NCBI GenBank assembly: GCA_963715655.1
Contig: OY970262.1
Coordinates: 3,472,001-3,536,000 of the forward strand
Length of the DNA stretch: 64,000 bases
Source of the DNA: JANQPD01 sp963715655
Lineage (GTDB): Bacteria; Bacteroidota; Bacteroidia; Flavobacteriales; Schleiferiaceae
Direction: 5' to 3'
The notes under the pieces: generated by a model
Told to the model about the DNA's origin: nothing
The model's database searches: none
Seen by the model: the letters and a program-made list of their open reading frames with translations, nothing else
Shown here: one piece after another, positions 9,333 to 19,120 of the stretch
Layout: each line of letters begins with the position of its first letter
Numbering within the stretch: position 1 is the stretch's first letter
Translations under genes and position numbers: made by a program

Positions 9333-10130
9333 TTAGGGCTGATAAACCAAGCCTGCGCTTATCCCATACCCCTTATTTACATTCCTACCGGCTAATACGT
9401 AGGAACCCCCTACATAAAACCCAAGCTTGCTGCACACATTTTTATATACCGTAGCACCAATTTTGTGATAATCAACACCCAGTTGTCTAAAAGAGGGTGG
9501 TGTAGGTGTTCCTTGATAATCAAAACCACCAAAAGTTGTTTGATGATCGTACCACACATCATAATAAATATTGGATGTAGCTCTACCTATTTTTAATCCA
9601 AAATTAGCGGCATCCGGCACGGAATCTAGTTTTTCTAAATAGGCGCCTTGCGCTGTGGCAAACCAACCGTTGTTTATTTTGTAGTGCAACACCGGCCTAA
9701 AATCAAGCACCTTGGCTTGCTGCCCAATGGCATTAAACTCTTCCGTTTTGTAAGGTGCTAGCGGTGCGGAAAACCCCGTTGCAAAACTTAATGAAAGCGT
9801 ACCTTTTTTAATTCTGAATTGCGCTAAACGCAACTTCGCGTAAACACTACCATCTTGTATGGACTTCTGCTCGTTTATTATAATGTACGGTGCTGATAAA
9901 TAAATATCTAAGTAATCTGTAATGCCGGTAGCCACCAAAAAATTTACGTTATAAATATCGCGCGAAAGCGCTTCTATTTCTTCGTTTCCTGCGTAATACA
10001 ACTGCCCGTATTCTGCGCCTCCACCAACCACCAATTGTGTGTTTCCGGCACCTTTAAAAAATCCATCTACCCTGCTTTGTGCAAAAACGCTTGAAGCAGA
10101 AATAAGAACTGTAAATAGGATATATTTCAT
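9333..10130 (-). CDS. Predicted outer-membrane beta-barrel protein of unknown function
   Basis: 265 residues with a signal peptide cleaved near SSVFAQ (residue 18). The mature part has short alternating hydrophobic strands (LDIYLSAPYIII, LSLSFATGF, NIYYDVWYD, GFYVGGSYVLAG) and ends in an aromatic/hydrophobic strand, GISAGLVYQP, as expected of an outer-membrane barrel or transporter-like protein. I recognise no specific family. It stands alone, with weakly populated DNA on both sides. Confidence 0.72.
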   Translation of the reverse strand: MKYILFTVLISASSVFAQSRVDGFFKGAGNTQLVVGGGAEYGQLYYAGNEEIEALSRDIYNVNFLVATGITDYLDIYLSAPYIIINEQKSIQDGSVYAKLRLAQFRIKKGTLSLSFATGFSAPLAPYKTEEFNAIGQQAKVLDFRPVLHYKINNGWFATAQGAYLEKLDSVPDAANFGLKIGRATSNIYYDVWYDHQTTFGGFDYQGTPTPPSFRQLGVDYHKIGATVYKNVCSKLGFYVGGSYVLAGRNVNKGYGISAGLVYQP

Positions 10131-10257
10131 AAAATTTTATTTGTCAAAATGCTTAGAAAACTTGCTGTGCCGAAATTTACTATAAAGATTACGATTTTTA
10201 ACACAGTATGGTTTGGAAATATTAGCGGAGCCGCGCGTAAGAGGAAATCCATTCGAT

Positions 10258-10416
10258 TCAACGTCTTGTTCTATACATTCGGTTTCCGATTACTTTTTTA
10301 AATACCCAAACAATTAAAATCATGAGAACCAAACACAAAAACGTGTAGAAAACATCCCAAAAGCTAATGATATAGTAGGTATCGTATAGGTTTAGTGTAA
10401 AATATGCTTCTTTCAT
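10258..10416 (-). CDS. Small single-helix membrane protein (52 residues)
   Basis: A short frame that I read directly. It starts MKEAYFTLNLYDTYYIIS, has one transmembrane helix (about 19-40, FWDVFYTFLCLVLMILIVWV) and ends in a positively charged tail, KKVIGNRMYRTRR. The composition is protein-like, with Tyr, Phe and Trp at the membrane edges and basic residues after the helix (positive-inside). The N-terminal DTYYIIS motif resembles other small Bacteroidetes membrane proteins I have seen, but the function is unknown. It fills the gap between two outer-membrane protein genes on the same strand. Confidence 0.6.
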   Translation of the reverse strand: MKEAYFTLNLYDTYYIISFWDVFYTFLCLVLMILIVWVFKKVIGNRMYRTRR

Positions 10417-10452
10417 AAAGATTGGGAGATTTTGACTGAAAAATAAGCTCTC

Positions 10453-11712
10453 CTAAAATAAAAGCCTCAAGCCAATAGACAACTTAGAGTACCCTCCTTC
10501 CAAATCTTCAAAAGTATTATCCCTATCCGTAGTGCCCGTAAAAGCGCCTATTCCATATTTTAAAACCAATAGCTCACCAAATTTTAAACTAACATGACCG
10601 CCATAGTAAGAGCCATCAACCTCCCAAGTTTCTTCTACTCCTCCTATTTCATCTGAATATTCAATAGAACCTAGGCCATACTCACCACCTATGCTTAATC
10701 TAGCGTTATGCTTGCCCTCACCTTGAAAGTTTTCTCCTATTTTAAACAAGTCAAATTCAGCACCAAAATTATACACGCTTCCACTGGCATCGTCATAAAT
10801 GGAAGCCTCTGCTGGCCCATAACCAATGGAAAAATAACCGTTACGCTTGTCTCCTACCACAATTGCCAACTCATAGGTAGAGTTACCAACCACACCAAAA
10901 CTTGGAGCATCTTCATTTTCAAGCCTAAAATTATAACTAAACTCTAATCCTGTAAATACACCTGCTTCAGCTCCAGCCGAAATTCCTTCAATTGCTTGCC
11001 CTGCCCCTTGAGCAACGGCTTGTTGCCGTGCCGCCTCTCGTTCCCTTTCAATACGTTGCTTTTCTAAGAGCCTTTCCAATTCTTGAGCTTGCTGCTCGGC
11101 TCTATTGCTTTCGGGATTATCGGTAGCAGTATTATTTTGACCTTGGCCATTGGATTGATTAAAACCTTCTGACTCTGAACCTTGACTGGAAGAACTAGTT
11201 CCATCCATCTTATTTGAAGAATTCCCATCTTGACTCGATGAAGTGGCATCATTGCTGGGAGGAATTGTAATCACTTTTTCTGGAGCATTCTCTTCGTCTA
11301 ATAGTTTCTGATAGTGCAATATAGATATCTCTGTGCCTTCGGTAGGCTCTCCAAATTCCGCCTGTAGAGCTTTTCTATCTTGAAGAACGTTTATATATGC
11401 CTGATAATCTTTGTTTTCTAATGCTACTTGACCACGGGCATAAAGTGCCGCTAGCCTATCTGAATATTCCTTTTCTCGTTGTTCTTTTTCCTGCTGCTTA
11501 CGTGCTTTACATTTTCTCATACAACAATCCCATTCTGCAAATTTTGCCATAGAATCGTCAGGACCTTCAGGTTGATAAAAGCAGGGATCAACGGTAAGCT
11601 CAGGCATTACAGTACCATTCCACTCAGGGCAACCACATTCGCTTTCAGTTTGCGCTTGCAACGTTATAAATGCTCCAAAAAACATAAACACTGTGAATAA
11701 ATACTTCATCAA
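10453..11712 (-). CDS. Secreted Cys-cluster, coiled-coil and beta-barrel protein of unknown function
   Basis: 419 residues with a signal peptide ending near ITLQAQ (residue 21). The mature N-terminus is Cys-rich (ECGCPEW, DPCFYQP, DCCMRKCKARK). Next come a charged coiled coil (about 68-140), a low-complexity Ser/Asn/Gln linker (about 150-200), a second coiled coil rich in Glu/Arg/Gln (about 205-235), and a C-terminal region of beta strands ending in LSIGLRLLF, whose final Phe is typical of outer-membrane barrels. This suggests an outer-membrane protein with a long periplasmic or surface stalk. I recognise no family. Met2 is an equally good start. A perfect 9-bp inverted repeat lies just upstream. 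Confidence 0.7.
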   Translation of the reverse strand: MMKYLFTVFMFFGAFITLQAQTESECGCPEWNGTVMPELTVDPCFYQPEGPDDSMAKFAEWDCCMRKCKARKQQEKEQREKEYSDRLAALYARGQVALENKDYQAYINVLQDRKALQAEFGEPTEGTEISILHYQKLLDEENAPEKVITIPPSNDATSSSQDGNSSNKMDGTSSSSQGSESEGFNQSNGQGQNNTATDNPESNRAEQQAQELERLLEKQRIEREREAARQQAVAQGAGQAIEGISAGAEAGVFTGLEFSYNFRLENEDAPSFGVVGNSTYELAIVVGDKRNGYFSIGYGPAEASIYDDASGSVYNFGAEFDLFKIGENFQGEGKHNARLSIGGEYGLGSIEYSDEIGGVEETWEVDGSYYGGHVSLKFGELLVLKYGIGAFTGTTDRDNTFEDLEGGYSKLSIGLRLLF

Positions 11713-11739
11713 TTTTTTAGTTTTAATTTAGCTAAATTC

Positions 11740-11761
11740 ATTCGGTAATGTTTTACCGAAT
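11740..11761. promoter_or_regulatory. Perfect inverted repeat upstream of the 419-residue protein gene
   Basis: ATTCGGTAA and TTACCGAAT are exact 9-bp inverted arms separated by 4 bases, located 28-49 bases before the start codon at 11712. This is the right place for a promoter-proximal operator. The regulator is unknown, and no other copy was noticed in the window. Confidence 0.45.
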
Positions 11762-12005
11762 CATTATAAATTTTCTTAGACAAATAATGTAAGAGATTAT
11801 ATATCCGTCAAATAAATACTTATGAGAATTTCAAAAATACATGTTTACGTCTAATTTCTAATATTTGCCGCTATTCAACCTTAATTTTTATTGATGCTGG
11901 ATTGGTTTTACTTCTTTAAACACCCTCCACACTATCCTTAAATAGGCGTTCACAATCTTCTTTTTTGAAAGTATTTACTTACTTCGCGCAAAATATTTTT
12001 TCTCT

Positions 12006-13124
12006 ATGAAAAAACGTCAATGGGCTATTATTGCAGGATTGGTTGTGCTTGTTTTAGCTTTTGCAATTAACAAATGGCTTGCCGCTACCAAGCAACCACA
12101 AAAACCTACGCAAGAAGCTCCTCTTAAAGGAATTTCTGTAATGCGTGTGCAAAATTCAGCTGTGCCTATTACCATAGATTTTGATGGGAAATTAAGTGCC
12201 CTTAAAAAAATTGATTTATATGCCGAAGTAAGTGGCGTACTACAAGGTGGAAACAAACGGTTTGAAGAAGGTATTGCCTACAACAAAGGTGAAATTTTAC
12301 TTAGGCTAAATGCCGATGAAGCCCAAGCTGCGTACTTAACTGCGCGTGATCAATACGTAAATCAGCTTACACAAAGTTTGCCTGATATTAAGCTAGATTA
12401 CCCGAAGGAATACCAAACGTGGGCCGATTACCTTAACGCCTTAAACCAGAACAGCAGTACGCCCGCGCCACCCAAAACTAAAAATGACCAACTCAATCTT
12501 TTCCTTACGGGAAGAGGTATTTACAGCGCGTATCAAAATTTTAGCAGCAGCAGAACCCGCGTTTCTAAATATAACATTAGCGCACCTTTTGATGGAATTT
12601 TAACGGAAGCCATGGTAGAATCAGGTATGCTAGTGCGTGCCGGCCAACCGTTAGGTGAATTTATTGCACCCAACGATTTTGAGTTGGAAGCCACCGTTTC
12701 TTTTAACCAATTACAACTTATTGGCATTGGTGACAAAGTGCAACTTACTAGTCAAGATATAGAAGGCAGCTGGACGGGCGAGGTGTTTAGAAAAAACGCA
12801 AAAGTTGACCCTGCCACACAGCGTGTAAAACTGTTTGTAAAAGTTAGTGGAGCAAATCTTACCGATGGCATGTTTATGAATGGCACTTTAACCGGAGACA
12901 GCATTGCGGATGCCTTTTCTGTAAACCGAAATTTGGTATATAACGAGGAATACACCTTTATTGTAACGCCCGACAGTGCTCTGCAAAAGCAAAACATAAA
13001 AGTGTTGCAAAAAGGTGCTGACAATATGGTACTAAGTGGTTTGCCAAACGGTACTATGCTTCCGCAAAAACCTATTGTAGGCGCTTATGAAGGTATGAAA
13101 GTAGCCATTATTAAAAACAACTAA
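12006..13124 (+). CDS. RND efflux periplasmic adaptor (membrane fusion protein)
   Basis: 372 residues. A single N-terminal membrane anchor (about 7-24) is followed by the biotinyl-lipoyl/hairpin/beta-barrel order of HlyD/AcrA adaptors: ITIDFDGKLSALKKIDLYAEVSG begins the lipoyl half, a helical hairpin spans about 110-170, and ISAPFDGILTEAMVESG returns through the lipoyl domain. The protein links the inner-membrane pump to the TolC channel. It is the first gene of a three-gene operon, with 10 bp to the pump gene. The substrate is unknown. Confidence 0.92.
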   Translation: MKKRQWAIIAGLVVLVLAFAINKWLAATKQPQKPTQEAPLKGISVMRVQNSAVPITIDFDGKLSALKKIDLYAEVSGVLQGGNKRFEEGIAYNKGEILLRLNADEAQAAYLTARDQYVNQLTQSLPDIKLDYPKEYQTWADYLNALNQNSSTPAPPKTKNDQLNLFLTGRGIYSAYQNFSSSRTRVSKYNISAPFDGILTEAMVESGMLVRAGQPLGEFIAPNDFELEATVSFNQLQLIGIGDKVQLTSQDIEGSWTGEVFRKNAKVDPATQRVKLFVKVSGANLTDGMFMNGTLTGDSIADAFSVNRNLVYNEEYTFIVTPDSALQKQNIKVLQKGADNMVLSGLPNGTMLPQKPIVGAYEGMKVAIIKNN

Positions 13125-13134
13125 ACCCTACAAC

Positions 13135-16100
13135 GTGCGTAAGTTTTTAGGCTTTTTTATAAAATACCCTATTACGGTAAACGTAATGTTATTCGCGTTT
13201 ATCATTTTTGGGGCAGTGGCTTGGAACAGCCTAAACTCCACTTTTTTTCCGCTTATTCCTGAGCGTTTTGTAATTATCACAGCCGTGTATCCCGGTGCTT
13301 CGCCCGAAGAAATTGAAGAAGGCGTAGTGCAAAAAATTGAAGAAAATTTAAAAGGCGTTTCGGGGATTGACCGTTTTACCAGCACCAGCACAGAAAATGC
13401 CGCCACCATTACCATTGAGGGCGAGCGCAATTACAGTTCTAAAGATTTGTTGGATGACGTGCAAAACGCTGTAAATCAAATTGCCTCCTTTCCTGTGGGG
13501 CTAGAACCGGTTACCGTATTTTTAAAAGAAAATGTAACCGAAACCATCAATTTTGCCCTTACGGGAGACTCTGTTTCGCTGCTTTCCTTAAAAACGGTGG
13601 CACGCGAATTAGAAGACGGCTTACGCGATATTGAAGGCATTTCTAAAGTAGAGTTGCTCGGTTTCCCTGAGGAAGAAATTGAAATCTCGGTAAACGAAGA
13701 TGCGCTGCGCGCTTACAATCTAACTTTTACCCAAATTGGTGATGCGGTGGGCAGTTCAAACCTAGATATTACGGGCGGAACCATTAAAACGGAGCGCGAG
13801 GAATTACTCATCCGGGCACGGTATAAAAAGTATGCACCCGAAGAACTTTTAGACTTAATTATAAGCGCTGATGAAACGGGAAATATCATCCGCCTAAGCG
13901 ATGTTGCCACCGTAAAAAAACAGTTTGCCGATAACCCAAACGCCATTACCCTTAACGGAAAAACAGCCGTAGAAGTAAACATATCTAACACCGATAGCGA
14001 GGATATTTTAACCACCGCAGATTCCGTAAAAGCCTTTATCTCAAATTTTAATGCCACTAGCCCCATTATAAAAGCACAAGTGGTAAATGACCGTGCTGAT
14101 GTGCTTAGCCAACGTAAAACCTTACTTATTGAAAACGGAATTATTGGCGTGGTGCTCGTATTGGTGTTACTTTCACTTTTCTTAAATGTACGGGTAGCTT
14201 TCTGGGTAGCGGCTGGTTTACCTATTAGCTTTTTTGGTATGTTTATTTTGGCTACTTACTTTGGCGTTACCATTAATGTTATCTCCCTTTTCGGGATGAT
14301 TGTGGTGGTGGGTATTTTGGTAGATGATGGCATTGTGGTAAGCGAGAATATTTACCATCATTTTGAGATGGGTAAAACCAAAATTCAAGCCGCTATTGAT
14401 GGTACCATGGAAGTGCTGCCGGCCGTAATTTCTGCGGTGCTTACCACTATGATTGCCTTTAGCGCTTTCTTTTATGTTGATGGCCGCGCGGGTGATTTCT
14501 TCTCTGAAATGTCCTTCATTGTAATTGCTACGCTGGGTGTTTCGCTAATAGAGTGCTTGCTTATTTTGCCCTCACACATTGGTCATTCTAAAGCACTTAG
14601 TAAAGGATATAAGAAAAACCGATTTGAACGGTGGCTAGACAATGGCATGATGAAAGTGCGCGATAAGGTGTATAAACCGGCTCTTACTTTTTGCCTCCAT
14701 TACAAGTTTTTAGCGCTATCCATCATCATTGGTTTGTTTCTAATTACGCTTGGCGCCTTGGTAGGAAAAATTATCCGCGTAAGCTATTTTCCTTTTATTG
14801 ACAGAGATAATTTTGAGGTGAACCTAACCATGCCGGCCGGTACGCGTAGTGAAATAACGGTTTCGTATCTCAATTATATTCGTGAAGCAGCCGGTGAGGT
14901 AAACAAAAATTTTACTGATAAAATGCCGGAAGGGCAAAATGTAATTGAAGATGTAGAAATTAAAGTTGGCCCTACCACTAACACAGGCTCGCTAAACATT
15001 ATTTTACTTAGTAGTGAGGTGCGCGGACTAAGCAGTGCGGTAATTACTAATGCTTTACGCGATGCCGTTGGCCCTATTTATGATGCTGAAAGCTTAACTT
15101 TTGGAACCGTTGGTGCTTTTGGAAAACCTGTTTCTATTTCCCTTTTAGGAGAAAATCACGAGGAATTGGAAGCAGTAAAAAATCAGCTTAAAGCTAAAAT
15201 GCTCACCTTTTCTCAACTACGCGATGTGGTGGATAACGACATTGAAGGCGTAAAAGAAATAACTGTAAAACTTAAAACCAAAGCGTATTTATTAGGCTTA
15301 AATCCTGCGCAGGTAATGGCACAGGTGCGCCAAGGGTTTTTTGGGTATGAGGTGCAGCGCCTACAAATTGGTGAAGATGAAGTGAAAGTGTGGGTACGCT
15401 ATAGTGAAGAAGGGCGATCATCCGTATATAATTTAGAAAATATGTACATCCGTATGCCGAGCGGAGAGCGCTACCCCTTGGCAGAAATTGCCGACTACAC
15501 CATTGAGCGCGGCTCTTTAAACATTTACCATTTAGATGGAAAACGCGAAATAAAAGTGGAGGCTGATTTAGCCGATGTAAATGGCTCTGCGCCAGATGCT
15601 ATTTCGGTAATTAGAGACTCTGTAATGCCACCAATTTTAGAGAAATACAGCAGTGTAACACCCTTATATGAGGGTCAAAACCGAGAGGCTCAAAAAACCA
15701 TTGTTTCCTCTAAAATTGTACTGCCCTTGGTGTTCATTCTCATTATTATGGTCATCACTTTTACCTTCAGAAGTTTTTATCAGGCCCTTGTTATTTTCTT
15801 ACTTATTCCGCTCAGTTTGGTGGGTGTAGCATGGGGGCATTACATCCACGGCTTGCCGCTTAGTATCTTCTCATTTTTGGGCGTTATCGCGCTTATTGGC
15901 GTAATTGTAAACGATAGTTTGGTTTTAGTTAGTAAAATGAATAGCTCCTTAAAAGAAGGAGTACCTTTTGCTGAAGCCGTTTTAAACGCAGGTACATCTC
16001 GCTTTCGCGCGATATTTTTAACCTCAGCCACCACCATTGCAGGTTTGGCACCACTTATTTTAGAAACCAGTGTGCAAGCACAGTTTTTAATTCCTATGGC

Positions 16101-16284
16101 CATATCATTGGCGTATGGTATTGCCATTGCTACCTTTCTTACACTACTAATTTTACCGGTAATGCTTAGTTATTTAAATCATTCTAAAGTATATGGACAG
16201 TGGTTTTGGACAGGTAAAAAACCGAGCAATGAAGCGGTAGAACCAGCGGTAATTGAACTTGAAAGTGAACGAAATGAAGATTAA
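13135..16284 (+). CDS. RND-family efflux pump, inner-membrane permease
   Basis: 1049 residues beginning with GTG. The usual AcrB-like plan is visible: the N-terminal helix FFIKYPITVNVMLFAF, the first porter loop starting YPGASPEEIEEGV, transmembrane block 2-6 (about 335-475) containing the relay-type motif VVVGILVDDGIVVSENI, a second porter loop, and a matching C-terminal block with IGVIVNDSLVLV. The two loops and 12 helices mark a proton-driven trimeric exporter. The adjacent Asp-Asp in GILVDDGIV is the helix-4 proton-relay position. The TolC gene overlaps its 3' end, indicating a translationally coupled operon. Confidence 0.94.
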   Translation: MRKFLGFFIKYPITVNVMLFAFIIFGAVAWNSLNSTFFPLIPERFVIITAVYPGASPEEIEEGVVQKIEENLKGVSGIDRFTSTSTENAATITIEGERNYSSKDLLDDVQNAVNQIASFPVGLEPVTVFLKENVTETINFALTGDSVSLLSLKTVARELEDGLRDIEGISKVELLGFPEEEIEISVNEDALRAYNLTFTQIGDAVGSSNLDITGGTIKTEREELLIRARYKKYAPEELLDLIISADETGNIIRLSDVATVKKQFADNPNAITLNGKTAVEVNISNTDSEDILTTADSVKAFISNFNATSPIIKAQVVNDRADVLSQRKTLLIENGIIGVVLVLVLLSLFLNVRVAFWVAAGLPISFFGMFILATYFGVTINVISLFGMIVVVGILVDDGIVVSENIYHHFEMGKTKIQAAIDGTMEVLPAVISAVLTTMIAFSAFFYVDGRAGDFFSEMSFIVIATLGVSLIECLLILPSHIGHSKALSKGYKKNRFERWLDNGMMKVRDKVYKPALTFCLHYKFLALSIIIGLFLITLGALVGKIIRVSYFPFIDRDNFEVNLTMPAGTRSEITVSYLNYIREAAGEVNKNFTDKMPEGQNVIEDVEIKVGPTTNTGSLNIILLSSEVRGLSSAVITNALRDAVGPIYDAESLTFGTVGAFGKPVSISLLGENHEELEAVKNQLKAKMLTFSQLRDVVDNDIEGVKEITVKLKTKAYLLGLNPAQVMAQVRQGFFGYEVQRLQIGEDEVKVWVRYSEEGRSSVYNLENMYIRMPSGERYPLAEIADYTIERGSLNIYHLDGKREIKVEADLADVNGSAPDAISVIRDSVMPPILEKYSSVTPLYEGQNREAQKTIVSSKIVLPLVFILIIMVITFTFRSFYQALVIFLLIPLSLVGVAWGHYIHGLPLSIFSFLGVIALIGVIVNDSLVLVSKMNSSLKEGVPFAEAVLNAGTSRFRAIFLTSATTIAGLAPLILETSVQAQFLIPMAISLAYGIAIATFLTLLILPVMLSYLNHSKVYGQWFWTGKKPSNEAVEPAVIELESERNED

Positions 16285-17569
16285 GTTTTTAACCCTCCTC
16301 TTTGTGCCTTTTGTGGCATTTGGTCAGCTTCCGCTAGATAGTGCTGTGGCGCTTGCGTTGCAAAAAAACCTGAACATTCAAGTGCAGCGTAAAAACTTAG
16401 AAGCCTCAGATGAAAATTACAATCCCGGAGTGGCGGGTTTTTATCCGGTTTTATCGGCTGGTGGCACGTACAGCTATTCACAAGGCGATTTTACTCAGCA
16501 ATTACAAAACGAAACCCAAGAACGAACTATTAATGGTGCGGTAAGTGAAGGCTACAATGCCGATGTAACGCTTAGCTATACACTTTTTGATGGTTTGGGA
16601 AATGTGCATAACTACCGCAAATTGGCGCTCCAGCGTGATTTAACCGCCACACAATTACGCTTTACCATAGAAAATACGTTGCTGCAAGTGTATGCCGCCT
16701 ATTTTGAAACGGCCAGATTAAAACAACAACTTACCGTGGCAGCCGAGGCTGTGGCGCTTTCGCTTGACCGCTACGCACGAGCGGAAATAAGTATGGAATT
16801 GGGTGTAAATACGCGCTTGCAAAATCTTTCGGCCAGGGTAGATTTGAATACCGACAGCCTAAATTTAATGAACGCCCAAGCGGATTACAATAAAAGCGTG
16901 CGCAATTTAAATCAGGCACTAAACTTACCTATTGACGGAAATATTGAGGTAGATACGGTAGTTACGCTATCTAAAACCATTGATTATGCTGCTTTAAGAC
17001 AAAGTGCCTTACGCAACAATGCCGCTTTGGTGCAAGCACAATTTAGCCGAGAAATAGTACAGAAAAATGTGCGCATTGCCTATTCGGCTTTTTCACCGCA
17101 GGTTACCGCTCAAGGCGGATATCAATATACCCGACAAGAAAATGAAGGCAGCTTTTTACAGTTTACCCAAAACACGGGTTGGCAAGGCAGCGTAAGTGCA
17201 CGCTGGACAATTTTTAACGGCAACCGCACCAAAACCAATATAGAAATTGCTAAAATAAATTTAGAAAAAAGTGAGTTGGAATTGGCACAATCTAAACAAC
17301 AACTAGAGGTTGATTTAGCCAACGCTTATATTGATTATCAGAACAGTAAACGTACGTTAAGTTTAGAAAACCGGAATTTAGAAGTAAGTCAGCTTAATTT
17401 TACCCGCACACAAGAAGCCTACAAATTGGGACAAGTAAACAATACTCAATTGCGCGAAGCGCAAATCAATTATATTTCTGCTAAAGCGCGTTATAATAAC
17501 TTACGTTATAATTTAAAACTAACGGAAGTAGAATTATTAAGAGTTGCTGGTGAGTTGGTGGGAGAATAG
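16274..17569 (+). CDS. TolC-family outer-membrane efflux channel
   Basis: I start this at the ATG at 16274, because MKIKFLTLLFVPFVAFGQ is a clean signal peptide; the upstream ATG at 16253 adds only seven polar residues. The 431-residue protein has the duplicated TolC plan: LPLDSAVALALQKNLNIQVQ opens repeat 1, long coiled-coil helices follow, and YAALRQSALRNNAALVQAQ opens repeat 2. It gives the RND system its outer-membrane exit. The start overlaps the pump gene by 11 bp. Confidence 0.93.
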   Translation: MKIKFLTLLFVPFVAFGQLPLDSAVALALQKNLNIQVQRKNLEASDENYNPGVAGFYPVLSAGGTYSYSQGDFTQQLQNETQERTINGAVSEGYNADVTLSYTLFDGLGNVHNYRKLALQRDLTATQLRFTIENTLLQVYAAYFETARLKQQLTVAAEAVALSLDRYARAEISMELGVNTRLQNLSARVDLNTDSLNLMNAQADYNKSVRNLNQALNLPIDGNIEVDTVVTLSKTIDYAALRQSALRNNAALVQAQFSREIVQKNVRIAYSAFSPQVTAQGGYQYTRQENEGSFLQFTQNTGWQGSVSARWTIFNGNRTKTNIEIAKINLEKSELELAQSKQQLEVDLANAYIDYQNSKRTLSLENRNLEVSQLNFTRTQEAYKLGQVNNTQLREAQINYISAKARYNNLRYNLKLTEVELLRVAGELVGE

Positions 17570-18160
17570 GTGGTTTTAAGGTTGCAAAGTGGAAGGACGA
17601 ATGATGAAGGACGAATGACGAATGACGAATTTAGCTACACTAGCGGGTAAAGCTCAATATAGTGAGTAACTCGCTGAAACTGAGAACAATTTTAGATACA
17701 TAAGAAAATTTGAATTTAGCTTATCCTCCGCTGGCGGGAGAAGGGGGAGTGAGATTTATGCTTACAAGCAAACCTAAACCAACCTGCTTTAGCGCGCGCG
17801 TTACGCTTGAGCCAAGGAACTTAAAATTTTGAAGTACGAACCTAAGAAGGAATACTTAAAGTGGATGGAAATAGTAAAAATCCTCCTCCGCCTTTCAGGC
17901 ACCTCCTCCAAAGGAGGATAGGTTTACGAGTAGCTTAATATATTAGACAATCTAAAAGCTAGAAAAACAGCCAAATAGTTTAATTTTTCCCTACCCGTAC
18001 GTATTGACAGCAAAGGCAACATTGGTAAAGGAGCAAAGTGAAGCATACCATAAGTGTTTACAAGCCACTAAAATGGGCTTTTTACACTGTGCCGTGCATC
18101 CCGCTTAAGCAACTAAAATACTAAAAAACGTACTGCTAGAAAAATACAAGAATAACTTTT
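17570..18160. other. Non-coding intergenic DNA with short tandem ACGAATG units
   Basis: I see no supported gene in this stretch of about 590 bp. Near 17594-17630 the heptamer ACGAATG/GACGAATGA recurs imperfectly four times. Near 17720-17920, G-rich and C-rich phrases (CTCCGCTGGCGGGAG; CCTCCTCCAAAGGAGG) form small hairpins. This looks like the dispersed intergenic repeat material that is common in Bacteroidetes. The IS element begins at its right end. Confidence 0.5.
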
Positions 18161-19120
18161 TAGAGGTCAGTAGTTACTTACTCATAATTTGCGATTGATA
18201 AACTTTTGGATTACCTACCATCTTTGTTATCAAATTATTGAAAATGGTATGCTTGTTTTGAGAACGATTTATTCTATAACAGAACTCGTTAAAATATCGG
18301 TTTAAATGCTTTTCACTTACCCAAGAATAAGTGGTTCTAATCCATGATTTTATTTGATGTATGATGGTATGTAAAGCCTTAAAATTCAAGCCTCCATCAC
18401 TTGGTATTTGAGTTATCTTAAAAGCTCTGGCTATTGGCTTATATCCTCTCCAATTGTCGGTAAACACATCTGCTTCTCTACTGATGTGGTTGTTGAACAC
18501 ATATTGTAAGGAACGTGCTGAAAAATCTTCTATGCGATTGCTATACACACGTTTAACTTTGCCTTCATCGGTCAGCTGGACAGCAATTGAAGCTTTCTTT
18601 TTCTTCATATTGTAGCTGCGCCCTATGTTACCTTTCTCGTGTCCACCTAGCACAAATTCATCTACATGCACAGTGCCATCCATGGGATGCTTTCCACTGC
18701 TTTTCATGGCTTCTCTTACTTTATGCATAAATAGCCTAGCCGTTTTCTCTGTAACACCATATCTAACAGACATATAACTAGCTGATAAACTTTTGGTTGT
18801 AGTGGCCATTTCAAAGCAGATGAAGAACGCTTTGCGTAAACCAAATTTTACTTTGTGAAAGAGGGTGTTTGCTGGAGCGGATTCTATATGACTGCAAATA
18901 TTACAAATGCGTGAAAAGTCCTTGCGTTGTTGAGCCAATTTATGGTCACACTTTAAGCATTGATAGCCGTGTTTCCATTTAATTGAAGCCAAATATGCTT
19001 TGCAATCTAAGTCCGTTTTAAACCGATCATTAAACTCTAGGAGGTTTTGGCCTTTGAAAATATCCATTTAACCGTTGATTTTATTGAACCTAAATATAGG
19101 TAATTATATACTGACCTCTA
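18161..19120 (-). mobile_element. Intact IS1595-family insertion sequence (960 bp)
   Basis: The left end TAGAGGTCAGTA and right end TACTGACCTCTA are perfect 12-bp terminal inverted repeats. The octamer TAACTTTT occurs directly outside both ends (18153-18160 and 19121-19128), a perfect 8-bp target duplication and the size expected for IS1595-type elements. One transposase gene fills the element. Perfect ends and an unbroken gene imply a recent insertion. Confidence 0.93.
18174..19067 (-). CDS. IS1595-family (ISXO2-like) transposase
   Basis: 297 residues. The N-terminal zinc-binding region has two CxxC pairs (CLKC near 37 and CNIC near 55). It is followed by a helical segment with SLSASYMSVRYGV and KTARLFMHKVREAM, then a DDE/ISXO2-like catalytic domain: DEFVLGGHEKGNIGR holds the first Asp, DVFTDNWRGY the second, and HLNRYFNEFCYRINR is the conserved C-terminal segment. 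No frameshift or stop is visible, so the enzyme is probably active. Confidence 0.93.
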   Translation of the reverse strand: MDIFKGQNLLEFNDRFKTDLDCKAYLASIKWKHGYQCLKCDHKLAQQRKDFSRICNICSHIESAPANTLFHKVKFGLRKAFFICFEMATTTKSLSASYMSVRYGVTEKTARLFMHKVREAMKSSGKHPMDGTVHVDEFVLGGHEKGNIGRSYNMKKKKASIAVQLTDEGKVKRVYSNRIEDFSARSLQYVFNNHISREADVFTDNWRGYKPIARAFKITQIPSDGGLNFKALHTIIHQIKSWIRTTYSWVSEKHLNRYFNEFCYRINRSQNKHTIFNNLITKMVGNPKVYQSQIMSK

